Shown here: positions 31,816 to 45,123 of the stretch, one piece after another
Layout: each line of letters starts with the position of its first letter
Position numbering within the stretch: the stretch's first letter is position 1
Source: Hypericum androsaemum
Lineage: Eukaryota; Streptophyta; Magnoliopsida; Malpighiales; Hypericaceae
NCBI GenBank assembly: GCA_963995505.1
Contig: OZ023198.1
Coordinates: 1,736,001-1,800,000, forward strand
Direction of reading: 5' to 3'
Length of the DNA stretch: 64,000 nt
Notes under the pieces: model-generated
Told to the model about the DNA's origin: nothing
Database searches by the model: none
The model's input: the letters and a program-made list of their open reading frames with translations, nothing else
Translations under genes and position numbers: made by a program

Positions 31816-34800
31816 GATACATTTTAGTATGTTATTGAAAGAATTGGAGAAGAATAATGTTCAGAAACAAAATTCGGAAAATTCAAAACTATAAGTCAAG
31901 TTTGACTGAAGTAACCTATGTACATAGTAAAGTGCGGTATTAACTACTACAAAGTAATGTACGGAATATTTTTTAGATAAGTAAAGTGGGGAAATCTCAA
32001 TCAACATGGAATGATTTTTCAATAGAGCAGTTTTTACTTAATACGTTAATCTTTCAAAGAAATATAAGTATGTAATAATAAGATGGGTGATAACTTCAGA
32101 AGTCGGAAACCTTGGAGTTGTACCCTCTTTTTATTTAAAACTGGTTCGACGTAACCTACAATAACTCTAATAATATTTGATTATTGTTAGAATCTGATTT
32201 ATAATTTGATTCGATTCGTCAAAAATTTGAATTGTTGAAAATTTGTCCGCGAAAGAATTGAATACGATTCAAAATTTTTAAAATTTGTCAAAATGAAAAA
32301 TTCAATTTGATTTGAATTCGTCTAAAAAAAATAAAAAATGAATCTGAACTGATTTGAATAGAGGGACAAAATTGAAAATTGACACTTGACGCGTCAACTC
32401 GGCGTCGCGTCCCATCTCCACTCGATGATCCAAGAAAATCAAAAGTGTATGCAGCGTTTTATTCCATGAAAAGAAAAATAAATCAGTGTACAGACAAGCT
32501 TTTGTATATCTTTTAAACGTTCAATCATCTTTTAATCAAACTCACGCAAAAATACCTATTACATAGAATGGATTCTTACGTCGAATCATCTCTTCCACAA
32601 TCTGCCTCGCCAAGAATATGCGAGCATCTAGAGGAAAATTGTTCATATATCATTTTTCCACGTGATATTTGACATATATTATACTGATTAATTTAAATTC
32701 GATGTAGATAAGATCATTGAACGATGTTAAAGTTCTTCCATCAAGTAATTATTATTGCTTCATTTTTTATGAATTCGAACAAAATTTTTTTTGATTAAGT
32801 TAGAACAATTTTATTATTGGTTAATCAGTTAATGTAATTGTTTCAATATCATTCGATTGACACATGACCATGTCACTACACTTTTTTTCTTTTTGGCCGA
32901 ATTTTTTTATAAGTACGAAATGATAAACCCATGTCGAGATTTAACATCATTGAAGTTTCAATAATTGTTAGCAACAAATTAGATGGTATATGGTGAGTAA
33001 TAAGATATTTTTACCATACTTTAAATCAACAAATTGTGGTTTGTTTAGGAGTGCATGTTGGTTTTATTTTTCTTGATTTTAGTTGTTGGTATAGTGTTTT
33101 TTTTGCGATATTAAAACGTCAAGATAGGTATTTCTATCGAGGTGCTCTTTCCTTACTGCACCTTTTTTTCCGTTGGGTTTTGCTATGTTATGGTTTTGAT
33201 GAGACCGGCAGTCGTAATACCATGAACATGTTAGGGAGAATATCATACTAAGTAGGATGTATATTCTATAAAGATTAATAAAATATACTTTTCAGTTAAA
33301 ACAAATTGTAGTTCGTCTAAGTTTATTTTGAGATAAAAGGGATAAAATGAATATAAATATTTTTTGCAATGTTATGGTCGTATAAATCCAAATCCTAAGG
33401 CTTAAACATAACCCTAACACTAACCTTAATTTTAAGAATAATTAATTTGAATTCGATTCAAATTTAACAGTTTATAGTTCGTATTCAAATTTGTCTTTGG
33501 ACGAATCGAATATGGTTTAACATTTTGATAAATTCTAATTCGAACTAATTTGATTCGAATTCGAATGGTGATTTCTTGGCAAACCCCAATAAGAGCCACT
33601 ATGATTAGATTCCCTAAAAAAGAGACCCACTATGATTAGAAACCAATAGGCTGATTGGTGAGGCACTTGTCAACTTTTGGAGTAGCACAACAAACTATTT
33701 ACTTTGGTGATATTTTTTTTTGGCGGGAAATTTACTATGGTGATATAACGTACCGTACAATAATCTACGCATAAAAATAAGCACAAACCTTTTCCAAAAA
33801 AAAACACAAAACTTACTTAAGTTGACATGTCATAAATAGAGATTGGCTTGAGCGGAGATTACATGGGATTTTTTTTGTCGTTATCCGACGTGGACACTAA
33901 TTCTACAAAATTTTTATCCCAAATACTCTTTTCACAAAAAACTTGTACAGTAACACCAAAATGACAAAAAATCTGCCTTTCTTAATATTTGACAATAACG
34001 ATCTAATAGATTACTAGACATTATACTAGTATGATTCGATCACCTTTACTCATACCTTTAATTGTTGTGTCTCAAAGACTTTCAAAATTATTGCCTCTAA
34101 AGAGAATTTAACCCTAGCAAGGGCATTGATAATGGAAGGTAAAATGTAATCATTGGTGTAAAGAAATTATCGCTATTCTTTTTTTACACGAGTAAAAGAA
34201 ATTAAAGGGAAGGGGATGGACAGAATCTCCTGCGTGAGCGCTCCATGTCTAATCAAATGAACAAATAATTTTATCGCAGGGGTTTTATCGAGTGAAACAA
34301 TCGTTATATTATAAGAGAGAATTTCACACTATATAAATTCAAAATATTAAATATTATTATTAATTAATTCTACTTTTTTAAAAAGTAAATTATATTCGGC
34401 AAGATAATTACATTTAGTATTCTCTTCTAAGAAGTTGTGACCGTCAATCTCAATAAAATTTTACTATAATAAAATCCAGTAAAAAAAAATTAAATCAACC
34501 AAACAAGCTTCGGCGTAGAGTCTAGTGTTCTGTTTTTCCAAGGAGTAGTTTTCTTTTTGGTGTGATTTTTTAAGGAGTAGAAGTTGAGTGTTGACAAATT
34601 TTCTAAACAATGAGGCCCCAATTTTAGAACTACCTCGGAACAAGAATATGGTTACTTTAGGCAAACAAGCAGCCAATGTAGCCAGGATTTGGATTGTAGT
34701 ACAAAGCTAAAGAGAAAAATAACAACCAAAGGATAAATATTGTCTCAACCTCTACAACTCCAAGATCATGTTGCTTAACAGTGTAGATAATCGTTTTGGT

Positions 34801-35533
34801 CTAATTATCAACTTCTACCTAAGTAACCTCGGGTTTTATTACGGAAGGTTTTGACGGCTCTTGTAAGCCACAATCCCGTTTAGCACGGGAGAGTTCCAAC
34901 GCTCTTTTTAAAAATATGAAAATATTTACAAATCCGTTGAATAAAGCAAATTTACGGATTGAAAAAAAACTCAACACGCCAAGTTGGGTCATTTGCTATT
35001 GGTGCAACTTCATCAAGCCTACCTATGGTTGCGAGGTCACTGTAATTCTTCTACTGGCTCTATGACATGACTTTTGGTGGGTAACAACAGCGATATGCAC
35101 AAGATTTTCTTATTAAATCACTAAAAAAGAAAGAACTTGGATTTGGTCCTTCGGAGTTTTTAAAATTTCCTTCATTTTAGTAGATCATTTATTTTTTTAT
35201 CATTCTAAAACTTTTCCTTTCCGGATGTTTTTGGTTAAAAAAAACATAAAAGCTGTTCCTCTGCAGGACACCAATTTCTAACCCAAAAGTACCTGTAGTA
35301 AATGATATTCCAGCCCAGTTGATAGAAACGTTTTACCCAACATGATATATAGCTTTCCTTCTATAGGTAAATTGTATTAATTACTTCACAATTCTTAAAG
35401 GGAAGTAAACTCAAAACTTGAAAATAAACCCCACAAAATTTATCGAAAAAATGTAATCTCCGCGAATGCATCTAAAGATGAATGATATAGATTATAAATG
35501 ACAGGTTCCTTATGATAACAAATTTCTTATGGC
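31816..35533. other. AT-rich intergenic DNA
   Basis: No gene recognised in 3.7 kb. Between about 32200 and 32370 and again at 33430-33570 there are dense TTCGAATT/GATTCGAATTCG phrases in opposite orientations that could be the ends of an old inverted-repeat element, but alignment by eye is weak. Short frames, such as 33036-33251 plus, have no domains. Confidence 0.4.
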
Positions 35534-35544
35534 AACTAGAATTT

Positions 35545-35901
35545 CTTATGGTGTATCTTGATGATTTACGGAGAGTTAATTTACCTAGATGTAACTGTGT
35601 GGCCAGTGATGATATACGGGGATCAGACTTGGCAGTTTGAATGTCAAGTCGGGTCACCCTGACCTTGCCGATGTGCTCTTTTCCTCTTGCAGTAAGTTTT
35701 TCCACTGGGTTTTTACTGCCAGAGGGTATCACTGAGGCCGGCGGCCACAGTCTCGAAAGAGAGGACTCCACTTCTGAGGCTGATGAGGTGCCTTTGGCCC
35801 TCTAGTTAGGTGGACTATTTATGGATTAATTTTTTGTGTGTTATTTTTGGCTGTATTTTTCGTATTTATATAGGAGCGTTACCCCACCATTTCCAAAAAA
35901 A
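35545..35901 (+). mobile_element. 5'-truncated LINE-like retroposon tail
   Basis: A 357-bp segment ending in an A run (CATTTCCAAAAAAAA). It is bracketed by an 11-bp duplication AACTAGAATTT at 35534-35544 and 35902-35912. Its 3' part (TGGACTATTTATGGATT..TATTTTTGGCTG) has the T/G-rich character of plant LINE 3' UTRs; no conserved domain survives. Confidence 0.6.
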
Positions 35902-35912
35902 AACTAGAATTT

Positions 35913-37756
35913 TTGACATATCTAGGAATTACCATGGTCTTTATCTCGGTACCCAAATTTTCTCTGATTCTTTAATACTCGAGCTAGACTTATTTTATAT
36001 ATATATATATATATCACGGCTGCAACCGATCGTGTTGGAGTTTCTACATTCGCAGGTTGTACTTATACTTACTATTAATAATGATAATTTACCTACCAAA
36101 AAAAATATCGGAATTATACTATGTTTTCTAGATTTATAGATGAGATCCACTTTATTCTCGAAGGTTGATTGCTTTGATTTATTTGGATTTATTTTCTTGC
36201 ATAATTGCTACTAAAAGTTGGTTAAACTAGTAACTGATTTGGATTTCTTTAAGGAGATATTATGTTTAAAATCTTATAAAAAAATTGTATTCAATTTTTA
36301 CATATGAAAAATATATTAAGAGAATTATCTCCTAAATAAGGCAAAAAATTACTCCATTGTGAATACGAAAAGTTGAGAGGGAAAAAATCTGGCACAATTT
36401 TCGTGTCTGATCTGACTTAAAACATGCTGTGCTCTTCTGAGATAACCGTTGGTTCACGAGTTACGACTGCAATTACATATGTCCAAATACTCGATTTAGG
36501 ATTTTGGACAATGGCAAACAGAAAGTGTCAAATGTAGTAGCACGTAAATGGATCATCGACCACATCTTTCCATGTTTCTTCCCATAATCTCTCTTTTTTA
36601 GGTGTCATTGTGCTACATATAATTGCTCTAAACCAATGTCTCATCGACCATATTTTTCAATTTGGATTACATACGGAACCATAAAATTGGCAAATTTGAG
36701 GTGAGACCATTTGATAAACATCTAGTGGGTGTGGGCATCTCAAGTTACATATTTTGGTATTATTTTCATTTAATGGTCCATAATCGATTTTGGTTTTTCT
36801 TAGTTGTTAGGATTTAACAATTTTAGTATTAGGGACTCTTTGCATGGTCATTTTATTGAATACTTTCTTTTAGAAAATTTTAGTATTAATCTTTGAGAAA
36901 ATTTTATACAATATTTGGATGATTGATTTTTCAATAAAATTTAGGAAAGAGAGAGTAAATAAAAAAAGTTGTTACTAGGTAAAATCATAACAATTGTATA
37001 TTTTTCTATACATCATAACAATTGAATATACAATGACATACTTGTAGAAGGATAATTGTAAAATTTCAGAACTTGCATGAACTCATAATTTTTGTACGAT
37101 TATATACATTTTTTTGGTCGGTAAATAGTACATTGATTTGATTTCAGAGAAATGTTAGAATAATGTTGCGTCGATCACGATAGAATCATCATGGTTGCAT
37201 TTTTAACTACCTTCGTGTAAAATAACAGCGTTTTGATTGGATATTTGCAAAGGGAAACAAATCGACCGACCATAAGAAATCTTATCTTCAATAGCGGCTT
37301 TTCCGAGTCACTGAGTGTAATTCTCCTCCCCTAATTGATCAATCAATAATCGCACTTTTATAATTAGCGTTTTGCACCAACTTATTATAGGTGTCACGTC
37401 GCAGCTGTGACTTCAAATCTAATCTGAGCCATAACAGGCAACGGTGTCTTTTCCCAATAATTCCTCGAACGTATCCTTGTTCCTTGACAGTAGTACGATT
37501 ACGTTAAATTATGAATAGGTGGTCCATTATAAACAGATTAACTTAAAATATGAGTGGACCCATTTTTTTAATTTCGTTACATCAACTTATCGTTGAATAT
37601 TTGAAGGTGTTCTGATATATGAGCGGCATATTCTTTTTAGAATTAATTTTTTTTAATAATAATTGAATCCTGAAATTATGTCAATTTTATAAAAATATCC
37701 AGTTTGATAAATTTTTAATTGGTAGTCCATTACAGTTATTTGTTATAACCTGCCTT
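35913..37756. other. AT-rich intergenic DNA
   Basis: No gene seen. (TA)n microsatellite at about 35996-36014. Confidence 0.4.
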
Positions 37757-37771
37757 AACTGTGCGAGTAGA

Positions 37772-38901
37772 TCGTGTGCGTTATGCGGCTTGGTGATTGA
37801 ATCTGCGACGCATCTCCTGATCCATTGCAAATTTACTGCCTCTGTTTGGAACTTTTTTTTAAGTCAGTTGGTCTCAGCTGGTGTTCTCGAGGAGATACTT
37901 TACGCCTCTTGGAGAATTGGATGGGGTTGATGTCGGGTAAAAGACAGAAGAAGGTATGGTTTATCATGTTTGCTGCTGTATGTTGTGTTATAATTTCTAT
38001 ATTCAACCCAAAATTTTAAGACAATGAGTTGATGAATTTTCTACACTTATCAACTTGTCTCTTACGCTTGTTCTAAGCTATGTGAGATTCTCAACACGTT
38101 CCTTCAAGTAAGACCCATCAGGCCGAAGATTGCACAGATTTTGACTTCGCCAACGTGTGAGAAATGAGGATCATGCGAGTACAACAATGGGCACGGGATC
38201 AACTTGCTTTGATACCATGTTAGAATCTCCATATCCAACCCAAAACCTTAAGGCTATGGGTTGATGGAATTTTCACACTTATAAACTTGTCCTCCGCGCT
38301 TGCTCTAAGCGATGTGAGATTCTCAAAATGTTGGAGTATTTGGAACTTGAGAGACGGTCATTTTCGAGGGCAAGGAAGTTAGGTTCGATGGGTTGATGCA
38401 CCAGGTGTTACGAAGTACGGCTGAATGGGCTCACTGGGCTCTCGTTTCTCGCTCCCTGGCCGGTCAAGATGTGGGGTTATCTCTCGGCTACGATGGTGGA
38501 TAGCATCTTGTCTCCTGTGACTACAATTTTGGGGTGGAATATTTTTGTATTTCGGGGCGGGATAGGCACTCGCATTATTATTGGGTGTACTCTTTTTCCT
38601 GACATGGTTTTTGCCCAAGGGAGTTTTTTCACGTTAGGTTTTTTATTGACGACCACGACCATAACCTTGTAGCGGTCAGATAATAGGGTGTAGAATTTCA
38701 TTTTTTTTAGGAACCAGTGTAGAATTTCATTGGGGGGTCTCATTTTAAGGGTAGTGTTTATGTTCGACTGGTTTGCTCGCCTTGAGCATGCGAGGCTCAG
38801 GCTCCAGGTTTTGTATTGTATTCTCTGGTGTGGATGGTTGGAGCTGTATTGTGTACCTTTGTTTCCTGGAGTAATAAGATTACCATTTTACCTCTTAAAA
38901 A
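37772..38901 (+). mobile_element. 5'-truncated LINE, interrupted by a TRIM
   Basis: The coding end of a plant LINE ORF2 begins right at the left junction with a zf-RVT-like zinc motif (CALCG...HLLIHC...VWNFF), followed by a Trp-rich tail. It ends in a 3' UTR and an A run at about 38896-38901. The insertion is bracketed by a 15-bp duplication AACTGTGCGAGTAGA (37757-37771 and 38902-38916), which fits target-primed reverse transcription of a truncated copy. A 343-bp LTR element inserted at 37986 splits the frame; the reading frame resumes in register on its far side. Confidence 0.85.
37986..38328 (-). mobile_element. TRIM retrotransposon (343 bp)
   Basis: Terminal repeat retrotransposon in miniature. 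LTRs of 111 bp lie at 37986-38096 and 38218-38328 (minus-strand ends TGTTGAGAATCTCAC / ATAACA and TTTTGAGAATC / TCTAACA), about 80% alike. A PBS TGGTATCAAAGCAAG lies just inside the 5' LTR (minus strand, from 38217), and a 121-bp interior has no coding capacity. The exact 5-bp target duplication TGTTG (37981-37985 and 38329-38333) lies in the LINE. Confidence 0.9.
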
Positions 38902-38916
38902 AACTGTGCGAGTAGA

Positions 38917-39229
38917 AAGCTAGTGCAACTGAGAAAATCAATGAATTAAACGAAGACCAATAATCTATCCTTGACAAACTCTTTCCCTTTTCTCTAACCT
39001 GAAAAATGCAATTACATTTGTAGGTGGCATAAGCTAATTTTTTTTGTTACTAAGGTTAATCTATTTTTTTATAGTATTAAATTTTGGGTATTTTAAAATT
39101 TTCTAGGTGTGTACATGTGAAGAATATTTAATTATATTAAAAATATTTTTTTTTGTATTAAGTAGGGGGCAATTGGCATACTAATATATAAGTGGCTCCA
39201 CTAATAACATCTATTTACTATATATTATA
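38917..39229. other. AT-rich intergenic DNA
   Basis: Nothing recognised. Confidence 0.4.
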
Positions 39230-39692
39230 GGAAAATTTCTAATTTAGTATTATGTAGTTTTTGTGGTTCAAAAAGAGTAGATCGAATGACGCAAGTTTAA
39301 CATATTTAACAATCAGGTGATATCAAGACATTGACTAATTTTTTAGGACAAAAATACCCCTTACTCTTATAAAATTACAAATTAAAAAAATAAAGACATC
39401 AAAACATGAAAGTGATGTTTTTCTCCCTCGCCCTCTCCGCATAGGACTTCTGCTAGCTCAAGATATTAAATTTATTTCTAGTACATCATCTCACCATTTC
39501 CCTTTGGAAGAGAGAGGAAAGTCAAAATTTTCATTTTTCATGCAATTTTGGACTTTTGAATTTTTTTCGTATTATAAGAGTTATGAGTATTTTCCCCTAA
39601 ATATGATCAATGTCAAAATATCATATGGTTGTAAATTTTAGTTAACATCTGTCACTCGACTGACCAATTTCGAACCTTAAAGTATTAGTGTG
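39230..39692. mobile_element. Long-TIR MITE
   Basis: Arms at about 39230-39390 and, inverted, 39556-39692 share blocks such as AGTAT/TACTT..GGTTC, TCGAATGACG/TCGAGTGACAG, GTTTAACAT, ATATCAAGACATTGA, TTTAGGACAAAAATACCC and CTCTTATAAAA. The centre (about 39400-39550) has no coding capacity. Ends are approximate; general layout is like the Mutator-type foldback elements here. Confidence 0.55.
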
Positions 39693-41401
39693 CATGTACA
39701 TTAAACTAGGTGAGTATTTCTTATACTATATAATATAAATTCTGTTTAGATTTATACCTATTTCAATATATGTTAGTAGATCCAAAGAAAAATATAAGTC
39801 AAATTATCCGGATTCAATAGGATATAGATTTTTTTTGAAAAATAAAATTTTATTATTCTTCAAGATAAATTCAATAGGATATAGATGTTTCACCGTCCCA
39901 TGCTTGGGATGCTTTGCACTTAGCATCATTAGTTTTTGTTATACCAGATGTTATCTAAACACTTATTAACTATATTAATATAGATTCGAATCGGGTAAAA
40001 AAAAATAATTTTCTATACTGTTGTTGGGATTCTGTACTTCTTCAATTAGCAAGAGGGTCCAAGTAGATCCCGACCTGTCGCCACTGATGCTGTATAAAAA
40101 TAGCGATTCATTGTTAATATAAAATGAGCTAACATTGGCATCACATTTGATGCGATCAATAAATACCATGTGATATAGCTTCATCGCTTGGTGAGACTCT
40201 AGCTGATTTAATTATATTGGGCCACATGATCGATGTACGGAAATTTGTCTAGCAACTTTCATTCTTTGTACTATACGTTTAATTAAATGGGACTAGTTCC
40301 ATGAAAATCAATCCCATCTACCTAAACCTAACTGCAAAATTTTCACTCTTTATACTAAATTATAACTTTTTTCAAAATTAACTGATGTTATGTTCAGACA
40401 ATTAGTGAGCTGATTCATATAAATTTTAATCGTATATGAACACATGAGATGACTCTTTTTACCAAAAATATTTTACAGTTGTAACTTCAGAATTCGAACT
40501 CAGATCTCTAATAAGCTAGAATGATCCTCCGTGGATTAATATATTTTTGGTGGTTTTTACTATATGTGCAAACATGCATAACATATGAAGATTTGAATAT
40601 AATTCATGACTCAGATAAATATGCCTTCCCAAATCTTTGCACATTCTTTCACATAAATATAATGAGCCCCTAAAAAAACAAAATATAAAGAACGAGAAAT
40701 TAATTTTTGGAAATTAACACATGCAGATCTTCTAATTAACATCTACTCGGATGAATAATCCAAATTCGAGTTAAGTAATATTATTATTTTTTCAATAACT
40801 CAAAATTGACATATTTTTATTAAACTTAATTAACATTCATGTTAAACCAATTAATATGGACTATAATAATTGTAATGTGTCTTTTAGTTACACCACTTGG
40901 CTGTATCCATGGGCTCCACGGTTAAATACTGTCAACAACCAGTGGCCTCTGCACTTTCCATCCCCACCAATATACTGTAAGACAGTATAATATATATCAA
41001 GGAAAAAAACAAAGTTCAAAAGGCTAAATGGTCTGGAATTGAGTGTTGCCTAGTTAATGGCCAATTACTCGTCGGAGTAAAGAAGAAAAATGCCAAATTT
41101 ATGGCCCAATGGAAAGTGAAGAGATAGGGAAAGTAATCACAATATAGTCATTATTTATGGGTGATACTAATACCAAAAGAAATTCATGGGAATGATCTAA
41201 GAGGTAAAAAATTAGATTTATCTAAAGAAATTTTAGATTCAAATTTTACGAATGTAGATAATATTATTAAGAGAATAATTTTCCAAATAAACCCCAAAAA
41301 TGATCTATTCTAAATAAAGAGATTAAAAAATTTATGGGGTGATAAAACACAATATTTTGAATATTTTAATCAAGAAGAATCCAATAAAATGTAAGAGATA
41401 A
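39693..41401. other. AT-rich intergenic DNA
   Basis: No gene recognised in 1.7 kb. Confidence 0.4.
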
Positions 41402-41953
41402 AATTAATTATGTAAATCTTGTTATTGATTTAAGTTTCAAATATTCCAAATCACACACACATATGTATATTCCGTAAGAACTGAAGGCCTCGTTTTAGTT
41501 AACTTTTTGGTTGAAATTATCTTGTATCCGACACTTGCGTGAGTTAACTAATATATGTTTGAGACATGTATTGAGAAATTGTGCACATAATTATGACTGC
41601 TTAATGCAGCAATGCTCCTGCACAACCCTTTCATTTACCCAGAAATTAGTAATTATTTAATTAATTTGGTGTATCTTTTTAATTAATTATGTAAATCTTG
41701 TTATTGATTTAAGTTTCAAATATTCCAAATCACACACACATATGTATATTCCGTAAGAACTGAAGGCCTCGTTTTAGTTAACTTTTTGGTTGAAATTATC
41801 TTGTATCCGACACTTGCGTGAGTTAACTAATATATGTTTGAGACATGTATTGAGAAATTGTGCACATAATTATGACTGCTTAATGCAGCAATGCTCCTGC
41901 ACAACCCTTTCATTTACCCAGAAATTAGTAATTATTTAATTAATTTGGTGTAT
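41402..41953. repeat. Perfect 273-bp tandem duplication
   Basis: Units 41402-41674 and 41681-41953 are identical by eye over all 273 bases, separated by CTTTTT. The unit starts AATTAATTATGTAAATCTTG and ends AATTTGGTGTAT, contains a (CA)n stretch, and has no reading frame. This is either a very recent duplication or an assembly duplication. Confidence 0.95.
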
Positions 41954-43367
41954 ACTACATACTTAAGTTTGTACTATTTCAGTAACGAAAAGGTGACAAG
42001 TCCCGCAGATTAATTTAGAAATATATTTACATGTGAGGCCTGGCGTGGGATTCTCTCCACCTGGGCTAGCAATAATTCCAAATTCCAGTCCCAAATGAAG
42101 CAATTTTAAAAAATATTAAGGTTAGCCCATCTGGTGAATGCTCTTGTCCCTATTCCCTAAACATCAAAATGGGAGGACCACATGGAAAGACAAAATAAAG
42201 TACGCCATTAATAAAAACAATCAAGTAGTTAAATTAATTGATAACTGTTATTATAGACTGGGAAGTTTTGAGTTGGAGTATGACAATACATCAATTTTAA
42301 TGTTTGATAGGTATAATATGATCACTATTTTTTATTCGATTTAAATTTAAATTATCTATTAAATAATAAAAATTTATAGTTTTTGCAGTTCCTTGATTAT
42401 CGAAAAAACATTTGCATTCCTTTGTTTCCCTCCCTATCATCAGGGTGTTCAGTGATCTTGGAAGAATCGAATCTTGGATTCGGTTTAGATGAGTCCATCG
42501 CTTCTTAATTATGAGCAACTTTACTCTTTAATCTTTCTAAGTAAAACTCATTTCCACTTTTTTACGAAATCAGTAGTACAAAAAAAAAGTATAAAAAACC
42601 CCAGTTTATTATTTCGTTAACTTCCTAGAAATATTTTTTCCCAGGAAAATAAGATAAAAATTGGGAAAAGACGAAGGACGAAATGGCATTAACCTCCGGC
42701 CACCATTTGTTCTTGAGCAAGACCTTTCTCCATTTGCACGTGCCCCTTGCAGATACCACGTCAGTGCCGATGCTGGTGCTGCTAAATTTTTTTTTGTTGT
42801 GGAAATGCAGCTAAATATTTTGCAACTATACATATATTTTCAATATCTTTTTGTAAAATTTTGACAGACTCTCAAACAGTTAAACTTTGCTCAGAAGTAA
42901 TTTATGTTAGATTTATTTTTTCTCACTCGTACTATTTGAATATAAATTAAACGGTCTTCAAAATTCTTTTAAGATTTAAATTAATAAGTACTTAGATAAT
43001 TAACGAGAGCGTTACGCCAGAGGTATCAAGTTTGATTATTTAAAAATGTATCAATGTTAAATAATTGTTAACATAATTTTGTCACATTTGAAAAATATTA
43101 CTATACTCTAATCTATATTAATCGACCACCGGATCGGATACCGCATGTTATAAAAAAACTCTTTTAAGACTGAAAAGAGTTTATTACCAATTTAGAGAGA
43201 GAAATAAGATTAACCTTAACCAAAGCCAGAGGCTCCCCTCTAAAACTAAAAGCAGCCTGACCACCTCCACACTTCACACTTGCAGAGGCACAGAGAGAGA
43301 GAGAGAGAGAGAGATCCTTATATCTATACCCCAAAGTCCCTGTACCGTACTTTGAATCTAGGAGAGA
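41954..43367. other. 5' flank of the HIPP gene
   Basis: No other gene seen. The proximal part holds the HIPP promoter and 5' UTR, including a (GA)n tract at 43293-43314 about 55 bp before the ATG. Confidence 0.5.
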
Positions 43368-45123
43368 ATGGGAGAGGTTAGCCCGAACTCGAGACTTCAA
43401 ACTAATTCCGAGGTGGTTATTCTTCAGGTTCCGAAGTGTAATAATCTTTTTTTTTTCCATGTCCAGCAGGAGAAGAAGCCGTCCGGGGAGGAGGAGAAGA
43501 AGAAGCCTGATAAGGAAGAAGAGAAGGCTAAGAAGGAAGACGGAGAGGCGAAGCCCAAGGAGAAGGGATCATCAGGAGAGGAATCTAAGGATGGGAAAAA
43601 AGATTCCAAAGAGGAATCTTCCCCCCCGCCACCGCCGCCGCCCCAGGAGATTGTCCTTAAAGTCTACATGCATTGCGAGGGCTGCGCCCGCAAGGTTCGC
43701 CGCTGCCTCAAGGGCTTCGAGGGTAATACTCGTTCGAACCCTGAACTTCCGTCAATTCATCATTACGTCTTTGTACCGACGGTATTAAGTCCTTTGGCAG
43801 GGGTGGAGGATGTGACAACAGATTGCAAGACGAGCAAGGTGGTGGTGAAGGGGGAGAAGGCGGATCCGGTGAAGGTGGTGGAGAGGGTCCAGAGGAAGAG
43901 CCACCGCCAGGTGGAGCTCATCTCCCCCATCCCAAAGCCGCCTCCGCCCGCGGAGGAGGAGAAGAAGGCCGAGGACAAGCCCAAACCCGAAGACAAGAAG
44001 GAAGAGGTTGGTTTCCATCGAATAATCTGTTAAACTTGCTTATATCTCAATTGGGTTTTAACAATTTTCATTTGATTTCGGCCTCACAGCCTCAAGTGAT
44101 CACCGTGGTGCTTAAGGTGTACATGCATTGCGAGGCCTGTGCAATGGAAATCAAGAAAAGGATATTGAGAATGAAAGGCAAGGAATTCTTTTTTCACTTT
44201 TCCTATTTATTTTCGCCCTTCAATTAATTTATAATTAAGCATTTTTTGGTAGTACTTCCGAAATGGAAGTGGACTTGGCTTTGGAAACTGAGGCCTAGCC
44301 AATACCACCCTTATTCAACATTTTGCTTTTATGATATATGTAGCATTCTACAGATGTCTAAGTCGGGTCTAGACTATCACTTATAACCTGCTTTGTAGCC
44401 TCCAATTATCAATGAAAGGCTTGTAATCACAGAAAAAAAAATTAATTTCTAATTAGGTAGCACATGCACTTGTGGTGGTCTTTTTTCCTAAGATTTGTTC
44501 ACCAATTTAAGCAAGGATCAATACTTTTCTAAGCAACTGCCCTTTTGGATCTTCTTTTTTGCATGACCTTTTTGCCTCAACATAATAATTTCCCATTGGA
44601 TTCCCATGGAATTCTATGCAAGTCCCACCAACACAATTTGTTTTTTTTAATACATGATTAATTATAGAATCTTATATATTATTTTACAGGGGTGGAATCA
44701 GCTGAGCCAGATCTAAAGACCTCAGAGGTGGCAGTGAAGGGTATTTTTGACCCTCCAAAACTGGTTGACTATGTGTACAAGAGGACAGGGAAGAAGGCTG
44801 TTATAGTGAAGCAAGAGCCAGAGAAGAAGAAAGAGGGCGAGGAAGACAAAGGGAAGGAACCGTCCAAGGAAGAAGAAGAGAAGAAGAAGAAGGAGAAAGA
44901 AGAAGAAGGTGACAAGGGCAAGAAAGAACAAAAGGAGAAGAAAGAAGGAGGAGAAGAAGGAGATGGTGGTCCTCCTCCATTGGAGACCACTACTGTGGTG
45001 GAGTTGAAAAGGAATGAATACCAATATTACCCTCAGAGGAATCCACCATTGGAGATGATGTATTATGCTTACCCCCCTCAGATCTTCAGTGATGAGAACC
45101 CCAATGCATGTACTGTCATGTAA
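43368..45123 (+). CDS. Heavy-metal-associated isoprenylated plant protein with two HMA domains
   Basis: Plant metallochaperone-like protein. Exons are 43368-43376, 43470-43722, 43801-44006, 44090-44177 and 44690-45123, giving 329 residues. After MGE and a Lys/Glu-rich stretch comes HMA1 (about 61-128) with the metal-binding MHCEGC at 70-75. A Pro/Lys linker follows, then HMA2 (about 157-215) with MHCEAC at 168-173. Next is a long Lys/Glu region, a Tyr/Pro-rich end and the CaaX box CTVM (326-329), predicted farnesylated and so membrane-targeted. The introns in both HMA domains fall at the same phase-1 Gly codon, a family trait. Three introns are GT-AG; the fourth uses a GC donor. Introns 1 (93 nt) and 2 (78 nt) are multiples of three without stops, so their retention would keep frame. 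Related to the HIPP5/6/7 group; the precise member is not assigned. Confidence 0.92.

Noticed and set aside
32200..33570. Possible long inverted-repeat element rich in TTCGAATT
   Set aside because: The similarity may come from low-complexity palindromic words; ends and duplication could not be fixed.
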